Below, piece by piece: positions 1 through 6,008 of a DNA stretch of 6,168 nucleotides. The notes beneath the pieces were generated by a model that saw only the letters and a program-made list of their open reading frames with translations, searched no databases and had not been told where the DNA came from. The position numbers were made by a program, and so were the translations under genes. The stretch covers positions 1-6,168 of the forward strand of contig DATBFY010000637.1 of NCBI GenBank assembly GCA_036558265.1, in the 5' to 3' direction. Each line of letters begins with the position of its first letter. Positions within the stretch are counted from its first letter, which is position 1. The stretch is from RYN-433 sp036558265. Lineage in GTDB: Bacteria; Planctomycetota; Phycisphaerae; Tepidisphaerales; Tepidisphaeraceae.

Positions 1-31
1 CTCCATCCTCCATCCTCCATCCTCCATCCTC
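1..31. repeat. Heptanucleotide tandem repeat (CTCCATC x4 plus 3 bases)
   Basis: Four perfect copies of CTCCATC occupy 1-28, followed by a partial CTC at 29-31. The tract continues as a pyrimidine-rich stretch to about 48. The repeat may extend left beyond the window. It lies in the open reading frame of the transporter fragment. Because 7 is not a multiple of 3, a copy gain or loss would shift that frame. It may also mark a contig end, since short tandem repeats often break assemblies. Confidence 0.9.
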
Positions 32-1367
32 GTCTTCCACCCTCCGCCGCTGGACCGGCCCCGTGCTCTGGACCCTTCTCCTCCTCGCCGGCATCCCGTT
101 CGCGCGGCGGACCGGCTTCAACCCAAGCCTCCTGGAATTGCAGGCGACCAAGCTCGAATCGGTGCGACTCATCCGCAAGCTCCAGACGTGGAGTGCCGTC
201 GTGCTCTCCAACGACCTGGACGCCCTTCGCTCGGCCCGCGATGCCCTGAAGCCGGCCCCCACCGTCGCCCGGCTCGAAAGCGTCCTGACCGCCTACGACA
301 ACTACCACGCCCTCACCCGGGAAATCCCGCCCCTGCCATCGATCAACTGGACGCCCCCCGCAGCCATTCAGCCCAACGCAGTTCTCCAACTGGCGAACAA
401 AGCCGACGCCCTGGCCGCCCACTTCCAGGCCGCCCCGGGTAGATCGGCCCCCTGCGCCGAAGCCGCGGCCGCGATACGCGAGTTCGCCACCACGTTCAGA
501 AAGGTCGATCCGGCCAATGCCGCCGCGCGCCTTTCCGCCTGGCAGGTCGCGTTCGTCGCCGAGTTAAAGCGGATGCTGGCCCAGTTCCAACCCGCCGGCC
601 CGCCGGACCTGGCTAAGGTTCCAACAGAGCTGCGTAACCACTTCGTCAGCCCCGACGGCACCTACGCCCTCTACGTCTGGCCCAAACAGGATCTATGGCA
701 GATCGTAAACAAAAAGCAGGAGAACCTGTCGCGTTTCGTCAGGGATGTCGAAGCGCGGACCAAGCCGTTGCCGCAGTTGGGGACGCTGACCCTGACCGGC
801 ATTGCCCACAACATCTATCACTCGACCTCAGCGATCCGCCGATCGTTCTATCGGGCGACGTTCTACGCCCTGGGGCTGATCCTGCTGTTGGTGTGGATCG
901 ACCTGAGGCGGGTATCTCACACGCTGCTGGCCGTCTCCGTGCTGGGATTGGGCCTGCCGATGCTGGTCGCGCTCATGGGGCTCCTGGGCGTGGACTGGAA
1001 CTTCGCCAACTTCTTCGGGTTGCCGATCCTGATCGGCGCCGGCCACGAGTACGGCGTGTTCCTCGTACACCGCTATCGGGAGAGCCTTCGGGACCGTCAC
1101 CGGACGTGGGGACGGTGGGACGTCGCCGACGGGGCCCTGCTCCTGTGCGCCTTCATCACCAGCAGCAGTTTCGGCTTCTTCTTCCTCCTGGCCCATCATC
1201 GGGGATTGCGGAGCCTGGGGTTGGTCATGGCCCTCGGAACCGCTTGCATCTACCTGGCGAGCGTGGCGGCGGTTCGGCCAGTCCTCAAATGGCGCCTGGC
1301 GAAGGCGCAACTCAGGGAATGCGCGGGGCCGATTGAGGAAATCGGCAAGCCATCGAATAACGGTTGA
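3..1367 (+). CDS. MMPL/RND-family transporter, C-terminal half, HpnN-like (5' partial)
   Basis: This is the second half of an inner-membrane RND/MMPL exporter. The frame is open to the left edge. A GTG at 63 could serve as a start, but the preceding codons (LRRWTGP) complete the first membrane helix, so the gene most likely begins outside the window. Numbering from that GTG, the order is: end of a helix at 1-14, a large non-cytoplasmic domain at about 18-260, then five helices near 264-280, 286-308, 315-336, 357-377 and 382-404. This fits TM7, periplasmic loop 2 and TM8-12. The segment FNPSLLELQ followed by LESV resembles the start of the HpnN periplasmic domain. The conserved helix before VHRYRE carries GAGHEYG (H328, E329), where many MMPL proteins have Asp. 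HpnN proteins move hopanoids toward the outer membrane. That role here is inferred from sequence flavour and the nearby hpnCDE genes; a generic MMPL transporter is the alternative. Confidence 0.85.
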   Translation, partial: PSSILHPPSSSSTLRRWTGPVLWTLLLLAGIPFARRTGFNPSLLELQATKLESVRLIRKLQTWSAVVLSNDLDALRSARDALKPAPTVARLESVLTAYDNYHALTREIPPLPSINWTPPAAIQPNAVLQLANKADALAAHFQAAPGRSAPCAEAAAAIREFATTFRKVDPANAAARLSAWQVAFVAELKRMLAQFQPAGPPDLAKVPTELRNHFVSPDGTYALYVWPKQDLWQIVNKKQENLSRFVRDVEARTKPLPQLGTLTLTGIAHNIYHSTSAIRRSFYRATFYALGLILLLVWIDLRRVSHTLLAVSVLGLGLPMLVALMGLLGVDWNFANFFGLPILIGAGHEYGVFLVHRYRESLRDRHRTWGRWDVADGALLLCAFITSSSFGFFFLLAHHRGLRSLGLVMALGTACIYLASVAAVRPVLKWRLAKAQLRECAGPIEEIGKPSNNG

Positions 1368-1469
1368 CCGGCTTTTCACAGCGTGCTTGAATGGGGTTGC
1401 GACCGTTGGGTGACGAGTGAGCGCGGATCATTATCCCCGCTCGGTTTGGAGCTGATCGAACCTGCGAGT

Positions 1470-1898
1470 ATGGCATCCCCCGCGTCCAATTCCGGCGTCC
1501 TCGCGCCCCCGGACGCCCCTGCGGCCCTGAGCCTGCTGCTCATCGACGACCACGACGACACGCGGGAAGGCCTCCGCCGCCTGCTCGGGCATCGCGGCTA
1601 TCAGGTCCTGGCCGCCGGCACGTGCGCCGAGGCCCTCGCCCTGGCCGGCCGGATGTCAGCCGGGCGCCTCGACGTGATCATCTCCGACGTGGGACTGCCC
1701 GACGGGGACGGCGTCGAGCTCATGACGCTGATCAAGGCCCGCCACGGCTGCCGCTCGGTCGCCCTCACAGGCTTTGGCGACCAGGACGACCTGCGCCGCT
1801 ACGCCCAGGCCGGCATCGACCACTGCCTGGTCAAGCCCATCGACCTGTCCGCCCTCATGTCCGCCCTGAACGCAATGGCGCGCGAACGGAGGATTTGA
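1470..1898 (+). CDS. Stand-alone response-regulator receiver protein
   Basis: This 142-residue protein is a single CheY-like receiver domain preceded by an Ala/Pro-rich stretch of about 18 residues. All key positions are visible: the acidic pair D26-D27 (LLLIDDHDD), the phospho-acceptor D73 in ISDVGLPDGDG, the switch residue T100 (VALTGFG) and K122-P123 (LVKPID). There is no output domain, so it probably signals through protein contact or a phosphorelay. The style (IDDHDDTREGL, SDVGLPDGDG) is typical of receivers attached to hybrid histidine kinases; no kinase lies in the window. I chose ATG 1470. An in-frame GTG at 1383 would add 29 residues with no domain character, and neither start has a clear Shine-Dalgarno. 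A weak promoter-like pair (TTGGGT 1406-1411, CATTAT 1429-1434, 17-base spacer) lies upstream. The gene is 102 bases after the transporter and could also be co-transcribed with it. Confidence 0.9.
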   Translation: MASPASNSGVLAPPDAPAALSLLLIDDHDDTREGLRRLLGHRGYQVLAAGTCAEALALAGRMSAGRLDVIISDVGLPDGDGVELMTLIKARHGCRSVALTGFGDQDDLRRYAQAGIDHCLVKPIDLSALMSALNAMARERRI

Positions 1899-1915
1899 TT
1901 GTCGTCGCGTCGAGA

Positions 1916-2262
1916 TCAGCGAATCGGTCTCGCGCGCACGCTGGACGCCGTGACGGTCACAAACGATCCCGGCAAGCGTGAAAGCACGGTGGGCCACACC
2001 GACCGGGCATGGGCGACACGGTCAGTTTCGCGCGCAAGCGCGATTCGAATTAGCACCACGCCCGGGCAATCGATCGCGTGGACGAAGACGAGCTCGCCGA
2101 AATCCTTATCCGAAGTAATGACGACGCGCCCGTCATTGGCCGCCATTCGCAGCACGTCAACATCGGGCATGCGCAAGGTGACGCATCAAGGCAATCATGC
2201 CCCAGGTCCCGAATCATCGCGACCATTTCCACGCTGACATGTGCATCGGCGAGGAACTTCAC
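1916..2262 (-). pseudogene. DUF5615 PIN-like (toxin-type) gene, frameshifted
   Basis: Two minus-strand frames together make one DUF5615 protein. The first begins at GTG 2262 and gives MKFLADAHVS to GHDCLDASP. The second takes over at about 2176 with LRMPDVDVLRMAAN, then TSDKDFGELVF and PGVVLIRI, ending at TGA 1918-1916. The frames join if one base is missing around the CCTTG at 2178-2174; the joined product would be about 115 residues, which suits the family. DUF5615 proteins are PIN-like and usually paired with DUF433 proteins in presumed toxin-antitoxin modules. The acidic residues typical of the fold are split between the halves (LAD near the start, DKD after the break), so neither half should be active alone. 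The start overlaps the upstream DUF433 stop by 4 bases (GTGA), implying translational coupling. A -1 recoding event or a sequencing error in the short T run are alternatives to a true pseudogene. Confidence 0.8.
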
Positions 2263-2489
2263 GTCGTGCTCAGGAGCAACTCGTCCTGCCGAACGACCGC
2301 CAATGCGTACGCCAGCGCCGCCATCACATGATCGATGGTCAACGGGGGATGACTGCGGACGAGGTCTTCAGGCCGCGCCCCCTGGGCGAGTCGCTCGAGC
2401 ACGAACTCGACGGTGATCCGCGTCCCGCGGAATATCGGCTTGCCGAGCATTACGCCCGGGACGCGCTCGATGTGTTGTTGCCAATCCAT
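2259..2489 (-). CDS. DUF433 family protein, antitoxin-like partner of DUF5615
   Basis: This 76-residue protein matches the DUF433 (COG2442) pattern along its length: PGVMLGKPIFRGTRITVEFV near residues 11-30, then LERLAQGARPEDLV and LTIDHVMAALAYA, a predicted helix-turn-helix-like helical fold. Proteins of this family sit directly before DUF5615 genes and are presumed antitoxins or transcriptional repressors of the pair; biochemical evidence for most is thin. Here the stop overlaps the GTG start of the DUF5615 gene by 4 bases. ATG 2489 gives the usual family N-terminus. No good Shine-Dalgarno precedes it, only CGGGA immediately upstream. The gene begins 31 bases after the hpnE stop, so it could be read from the hpn operon or from its own promoter. 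The coding frame looks intact even though its partner is broken. Confidence 0.88.
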   Translation of the reverse strand: MDWQQHIERVPGVMLGKPIFRGTRITVEFVLERLAQGARPEDLVRSHPPLTIDHVMAALAYALAVVRQDELLLSTT

Positions 2490-2495
2490 TCCCGA

Positions 2496-2526
2496 ATTGT
2501 AGCACGTTTGTCCGGGATCATCACAA
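2496..2526 (-). promoter_or_regulatory. Possible promoter for the DUF433/DUF5615 pair (leaderless)
   Basis: On the minus strand TACAAT (2501-2496) matches the sigma-70 -10 consensus at 5 of 6 positions. TTGTGA (2526-2521) matches the -35 consensus at 4 of 6, with a 19-base spacer, longer than the ideal 17. Six bases separate the -10 box from ATG 2489, so transcription would begin at or next to the A of the start codon, giving a leaderless message. This fits the lack of a Shine-Dalgarno. The -35-like box overlaps the hpnE stop codon. The match could be chance. Confidence 0.3.
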
Positions 2527-3945
2527 CCCCAGCAACCGCGCCGGCCACTGCGTCGGCAGATCCTTCACCACAAACCGGTGCCGCCCCTCCAGCAAGTGCG
2601 ACGCCACCGCGCCCGCCGCCAGATAACCGCTCCGCACCGCGCCCTCCATCGTGGCCGGCCAGCCGGTGCGCGTGTAATCCCCCGCCAGATACAGGTTGCC
2701 GATCCCGCCCGCCGGCGGCGCCTGTTGCGGACGCTTTCGATCGATCCCGGGCGCCGGCGAGAACGTGGCACGCTTCTCCACGACGATCACCCCGCGCTCC
2801 AGCCTGGCATCCCGGGCCGCCGGAAACGTCCGGCGGATCTGCTCCTCGAACGCGCCCAGAGCCACGTCTTTCGGCTTGCCCGCCCAGTCGCGGGCGGCGC
2901 TGATCACGCCGTGAACCGCCTTGCCCTCCCGGTCCTTGCGGAAGAGCCACTGCAGCGACCCATCGATCAGCGCCGCGTGCGAATCGGTCAGGATCGGTCG
3001 GTCGAACCACAGGTGCGCCCCCAGGATCGGCACGTCCTCCATCTCCTCCAGATGCGCGAAACGCACATCACGGGCGGCCAACTCATCCGGAATCCAGCGC
3101 CGGGCGGCGTGATAATTCATCGCGAGGATGACGGCGTCGGCCTCCAGCGATTCGCCGGATGTGAGATCAACACCCGTTACGCTGTTGCCGCGACACGCCA
3201 GCCGCGCGACGCGCGCGCCAAGCCGCACGTCGTTGATCGGCAAACGAGCATAAAGTTGGGAGAGAGGACAGTTGGGCAGGCCGATCAGGTAGCCGCCGGC
3301 ATTGCCCAGCATCGCCTCCTGGAAGACCTGGATCGCGTAGGCGGCGCTGGCGAGTCGACTCTCCTCGTTGAGCGCGCTCACGAGGATCGGGTCGTAAAGC
3401 TTGCGCACCAGGCTGGGCGGCTGGTGGTGGCGGTCGAGCCAGTCACCGAACCAGACGTCCGCCAGGTGCTCGCGCCCGTCCCGGCCCAGGTGCATCATCT
3501 CGATCATCGCCCGCGCCAACGCCAGCCGCTCGCCCCACGACAGGACCCCGAAGCGCGCCATCGACGCCGACAGGTGCAGCGGCGCCGGCAGGTGGGTCGA
3601 GCCGTAGAGGTCGTGGCGCCGGCCCTGGCCATCCACAAAGTGCACCGTGCGCTCCCAGCGGATCAGGTGCGAGACGCCCAGGCGCTGGTAGAAGTCGATC
3701 AGGTTCGTGCAGCAGCCCAACAAGACGTGCTGGCAGTTGTCGAGCTCTTCGCCGCTCTGGGGCTCCTCGAACGAACCGGCGCGGCCGCCCAGCGATCGCC
3801 GGGCCTCGCACAGGGTGACCGCGACGCCGACCGACTCCAGCGCCACCGCCGCAGCCATGCCCGCCAGGCCCCCGCCGACGACAAGGGCGCGGGGGGCGGT
3901 CGCGGCCAGGGGCTTGGCGCCGTCGTTGGAGTTGGCAAATTTCAT
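2521..3945 (-). CDS. hpnE: Hydroxysqualene dehydroxylase HpnE (FAD-dependent)
   Basis: HpnE is an FAD-binding amine-oxidase-type enzyme that reduces hydroxysqualene to squalene, the last step of the three-enzyme bacterial squalene route. The 474-residue product is near family length. Residues 20-57 form the Rossmann dinucleotide-binding site (LVVGGGLAGMAAAVALE, then CEARRSLGGRAGSF). Residues 69-90 carry the HpnE-type signature DNCQHVLLGC, and the C-terminal FAD-contacting segment LYLAGDYTRTGWPATMEGAV lies at about 418-437. No signal peptide is evident. ATG 3945 was chosen because it overlaps the hpnD stop as ATGA and sits about 20 residues before the Rossmann strand. The same frame is open back to 4815, but that stretch runs through hpnD in another frame. 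The gene is the last of the hpnC-hpnD-hpnE block, so translational coupling to hpnD is likely. A related carotenoid desaturase is less likely given the two adjacent synthases. Confidence 0.95.
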   Translation of the reverse strand: MKFANSNDGAKPLAATAPRALVVGGGLAGMAAAVALESVGVAVTLCEARRSLGGRAGSFEEPQSGEELDNCQHVLLGCCTNLIDFYQRLGVSHLIRWERTVHFVDGQGRRHDLYGSTHLPAPLHLSASMARFGVLSWGERLALARAMIEMMHLGRDGREHLADVWFGDWLDRHHQPPSLVRKLYDPILVSALNEESRLASAAYAIQVFQEAMLGNAGGYLIGLPNCPLSQLYARLPINDVRLGARVARLACRGNSVTGVDLTSGESLEADAVILAMNYHAARRWIPDELAARDVRFAHLEEMEDVPILGAHLWFDRPILTDSHAALIDGSLQWLFRKDREGKAVHGVISAARDWAGKPKDVALGAFEEQIRRTFPAARDARLERGVIVVEKRATFSPAPGIDRKRPQQAPPAGGIGNLYLAGDYTRTGWPATMEGAVRSGYLAAGAVASHLLEGRHRFVVKDLPTQWPARLLGL

Positions 3946-4880
3946 GGGCGTCGCCGCAAGGCCTTGTAGCCGATGCGGAGCTTCGCGAAGACGCTCAGCG
4001 AAACCCGCTGGCGCAGCACGCGGGAGGGCCGGCGGGCAATCTTGCGCAGAAGGCTGTGGTAAATCTCGGTCATCGCGACCAGCGTCGGGCGGCTGTCCGG
4101 GTCGATCAGCTCCTCCAGCGGCGCCGAGCGCCGGTAGTAGTCTTCCGCCCGGTCGATCTGACGCCGCATCATCTCCTCGAAGCGGCCATTGAGACTGCCG
4201 GCGCGAAGGTCGGCCAGGGAAAGGTTGGCGGCGGCGGTCTCGTCGAGCGGGAGATAGAACCGGCCCCGGCGGGCGTCCTCGCGAAGGTCGCGAAGAATGT
4301 TGGTGAGCTGGAATGCCAGTCCGCGCTCGACCGCCAGTCGCTCCGTCGCCGCGCCGCCACGGAATCCCCAGACGTAGATGCTCGCCAGCCCCACCACGCC
4401 CGCGACGCGGTAACAGTATTGCTCGAGCTGCTCGAAGGTGTGGAAAGCGATCGGACGAAGGTCCTGAAGCTGGCCGGCGATCACCTCGTCGAAGACCAGC
4501 GCCGGCACGCCGTGGCGGGCAACCATGTCGCGGAAGCCGGGCCACAGGTCCGCCGAGTGGCGCAGCGTCTCCGGCTCCGCCGGCGGCGCGGGGATCGCGT
4601 CGAGGTCGTCGTTCAGCGCAGCGTGCGTCGCCAGACGCCATTGTTCGAGGTCGGCGCCGCGCTGATCGAGCGGCCGCCCGTCCTCGTGGTCCGCGATGTC
4701 GTCCACCAGGCGCATCCAGGCGTACAGCGCGTACATGCTGGCCCGCTTCTCGGCGGGCAGCAGGCGCAGGCCGTAATAGAAGTTGCGGGCGTAGGTTTTC
4801 GTGACCTCTTCGCAATACGCCCGGGAGCGGTCGAGCGACGCGTCAATCGAACTGACCTGGTCGGGTTCGGTGGCATTCAT
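3942..4880 (-). CDS. hpnD: Presqualene diphosphate synthase HpnD
   Basis: HpnD is a trans-isoprenyl diphosphate synthase of the squalene/phytoene synthase family; it joins two farnesyl diphosphates head-to-head to give presqualene diphosphate. The 312-residue protein has the expected motifs: RNFYYGLRLLP at about 32-42, the first Mg-binding motif DDIAD (D60, D61, D64) in MRLVDDIADHED, and the second, D198-L-R-E-D202, within NILRDLREDARRG, followed by GRFYLP. The YCYRVAGVVG segment lies at about 155-164. The pattern YCEEVTKTYARNFYYG with YALYAWMRLVDD is HpnD-type rather than HpnC-type. ATG 4880 overlaps the hpnC stop as ATGA, and the hpnD stop overlaps the hpnE start in the same way, so the three enzymes are probably made in a coupled fashion. 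A phytoene synthase is the main alternative; the HpnC and HpnE neighbours argue against it. Confidence 0.94.
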   Translation of the reverse strand: MNATEPDQVSSIDASLDRSRAYCEEVTKTYARNFYYGLRLLPAEKRASMYALYAWMRLVDDIADHEDGRPLDQRGADLEQWRLATHAALNDDLDAIPAPPAEPETLRHSADLWPGFRDMVARHGVPALVFDEVIAGQLQDLRPIAFHTFEQLEQYCYRVAGVVGLASIYVWGFRGGAATERLAVERGLAFQLTNILRDLREDARRGRFYLPLDETAAANLSLADLRAGSLNGRFEEMMRRQIDRAEDYYRRSAPLEELIDPDSRPTLVAMTEIYHSLLRKIARRPSRVLRQRVSLSVFAKLRIGYKALRRRP

Positions 4881-5851
4881 CGGGCGCTACCCCCCTGCTC
4901 ACGTCGAGAGAACTTCTGAAGGATCGCCGCCGTCAGGGCGCGGATGATCAGCCGGCCTTTCTGAAGCTTGCTGAGCCTGGGTCGGCTCGTGAGCGTGTCG
5001 TAGTCCTGGCGCTCGATGGCGCCCAGGATCGCCCGGCCACCCCGGCTGAACAGCGAGATCTGCCGCCGGTAAACCGGCGCAAGCAGCGGCAACAGCGCGT
5101 CCCCCTCCTCAAACATCCGTGTCGTGCGTGCGACCTCGAACCGCATCAATCGGCCGAAACTGTCGTCGAACCGGCCGGCGGCAATCTGATCCTCGCTCAC
5201 GCCGAATCGCGACATCGATTCCCGCGGAATATAGATACGATTGCGATCCACGTAATCTCGACGAACATCCTGCCAGAAGTTCGTCAGTTGCAGCGCCGTG
5301 CAGGTCCGATCCGAAAGCCTCTGCCGCTCCGCATCCCGGTAGCCGCACATGTAAAGGACCAGCCGCCCAACCGGGTCGGCGCTGCGACGGCAGTAAGCGA
5401 CGAGCTGATCGAAGGTGTCGTACCGGTTGACCGTCTGGTCCTGCTCGAAGGCGTCGATTAGGTCCAGGAACGGCTGGATCGGAATTTCGTGCCGCCCGAT
5501 CGTCCCCTTGAGCGCGACGAAGACGGCCGTCTGCACATCGCCGGCATACGCCGCCCGAAGCTGATCGCGAAAATTACCAAGGTATTCGACGGCCACGCCC
5601 GGATCCCCCACCTCGTCCCCCAGGTCGTCCGCGATCCGGCAGAACGCATACACGTTGCAGAAATCCTGTCGCAAATGCCGGGGCAGCAGCCGCGTCACGA
5701 CGCTGAAGTTCTCATAGTGCGAATGAGCCAGCGCACGCGTGTACGCCTCCGCCTCGGAAAGGTCCCCAACAGGCGCAAAGGCCGCCCGGACGGTGTCCGG
5801 AAGGGGGCCAGCGGAGACAGGCTGGGTATTGGGAATCACGAGCCGCGTCAT
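4877..5851 (-). CDS. hpnC: Hydroxysqualene synthase HpnC
   Basis: HpnC belongs to the same fold family as HpnD and converts presqualene diphosphate to hydroxysqualene. The 324-residue product carries the HpnC-type opening HYENFSVVTRLLP at 45-57, then YAFCRIADDLGDE with the first acidic motif D75-D76-x-x-D79, and the second motif D195-V-R-R-D199 in LTNFWQDVRRDY, followed by RIYIP. The C-terminal tail after about residue 290 is basic. I chose ATG 5851. A GTG at 5920 in frame would add 23 residues (WRGWLLCLLRARP) that do not belong to the family. No strong Shine-Dalgarno is visible before ATG 5851. It is the first gene of hpnC-hpnD-hpnE, and its stop overlaps the hpnD start as ATGA. Any operon promoter should lie in the 157-base divergent region upstream. 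Confidence 0.94.
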   Translation of the reverse strand: MTRLVIPNTQPVSAGPLPDTVRAAFAPVGDLSEAEAYTRALAHSHYENFSVVTRLLPRHLRQDFCNVYAFCRIADDLGDEVGDPGVAVEYLGNFRDQLRAAYAGDVQTAVFVALKGTIGRHEIPIQPFLDLIDAFEQDQTVNRYDTFDQLVAYCRRSADPVGRLVLYMCGYRDAERQRLSDRTCTALQLTNFWQDVRRDYVDRNRIYIPRESMSRFGVSEDQIAAGRFDDSFGRLMRFEVARTTRMFEEGDALLPLLAPVYRRQISLFSRGGRAILGAIERQDYDTLTSRPRLSKLQKGRLIIRALTAAILQKFSRREQGGSAR

Positions 5852-6008
5852 CTCAGGTGCCGAGCCCGCGGATGGTACAGGTCGCGCGCGGAGAAGGCAA
5901 AGCAACCAACCCCGCCACACCCGCGCCCGTGCAAAAATCCAAATCCCCTTGACTTTATGTTAGGTATCCGTTCTGCTCCTGACAGTCCAAACCGAAAGGG
6001 GAACTCTC
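5852..6008. other. Divergent intergenic region between hpnC and an unidentified gene
   Basis: This is the only sizeable space without coding signal. It must hold the start of the hpnCDE operon (minus strand) and the start of the gene at 6009 (plus strand), so shared regulation is possible. Its AT-richest part is around 5934-5966. On the plus strand TTGACT at 5949-5954 matches 5 of 6 bases of a -35 box, but the hexamer 17 bases later (TCTGCT) is a poor -10, so I do not call a promoter. On the minus strand the segment reads CCTAACATAAAG, with no partner box I trust. No operator palindrome or riboswitch was recognised. Confidence 0.5.
5996..6002 (+). promoter_or_regulatory. Shine-Dalgarno sequence (AAGGGGA) for the gene at 6009
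   Basis: AAGGGGA ends six bases before ATG 6009, a normal spacing. It is the clearest ribosome binding site in the window and fixes the start of a gene that runs off the right edge. Confidence 0.6.

Noticed and set aside
1..31. The 7-base repeats as a CRISPR array or iteron origin
   Set aside because: The units are contiguous with no spacers and lie in an open coding frame. There are no DnaA boxes, rep gene or cas genes nearby.
828..1379. A minus-strand open frame of 183 codons under the transporter
   Set aside because: It is Gln/Glu/Arg-rich and antisense to well-defined membrane helices, with no independent support.
2028..2043. Inverted repeat TCGCGC-GCAA-GCGCGA
   Set aside because: It lies within the DUF5615 coding sequence, has only a 6-base stem and no following T run on either strand, so it is not a terminator. 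Such palindromes are common in GC-rich code.
1899..2237. Plus-strand frame beginning TTG after a GGAGGA-like sequence
   Set aside because: The purine run is the end of the receiver gene itself. The product is antisense to the DUF5615 halves and resembles no protein.
2490..2517. TCCCG/CGGGA inverted repeat after hpnE, considered as a terminator
   Set aside because: The 5-base stem has an 18-base loop and no T tract, too weak to call.
2578..3969. A 463-codon plus-strand open frame antisense to hpnE
   Set aside because: The product is Arg/Pro/Val-rich with no domain pattern, and the opposite strand encodes a clear HpnE. Long antisense frames are expected in GC-rich genes with strong third-position bias.
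3946..4815. Long 5' extension of the hpnE frame (about 290 codons)
   Set aside because: It reads through hpnD in another frame and is Arg/Gly-rich without structure. The Rossmann domain begins right after ATG 3945, so this is not a fusion protein.
4056..4919. A 287-codon plus-strand open frame antisense to hpnD
   Set aside because: Its residues mirror hpnD codons, with no recognisable motif. It is a GC-bias shadow.
5949..5977. TTGACT as the -35 box of a promoter for the gene at 6009
   Set aside because: The -35 match is good, but the hexamer at the right spacing (TCTGCT) matches the -10 consensus at only three positions. It is noted in the intergenic entry instead.
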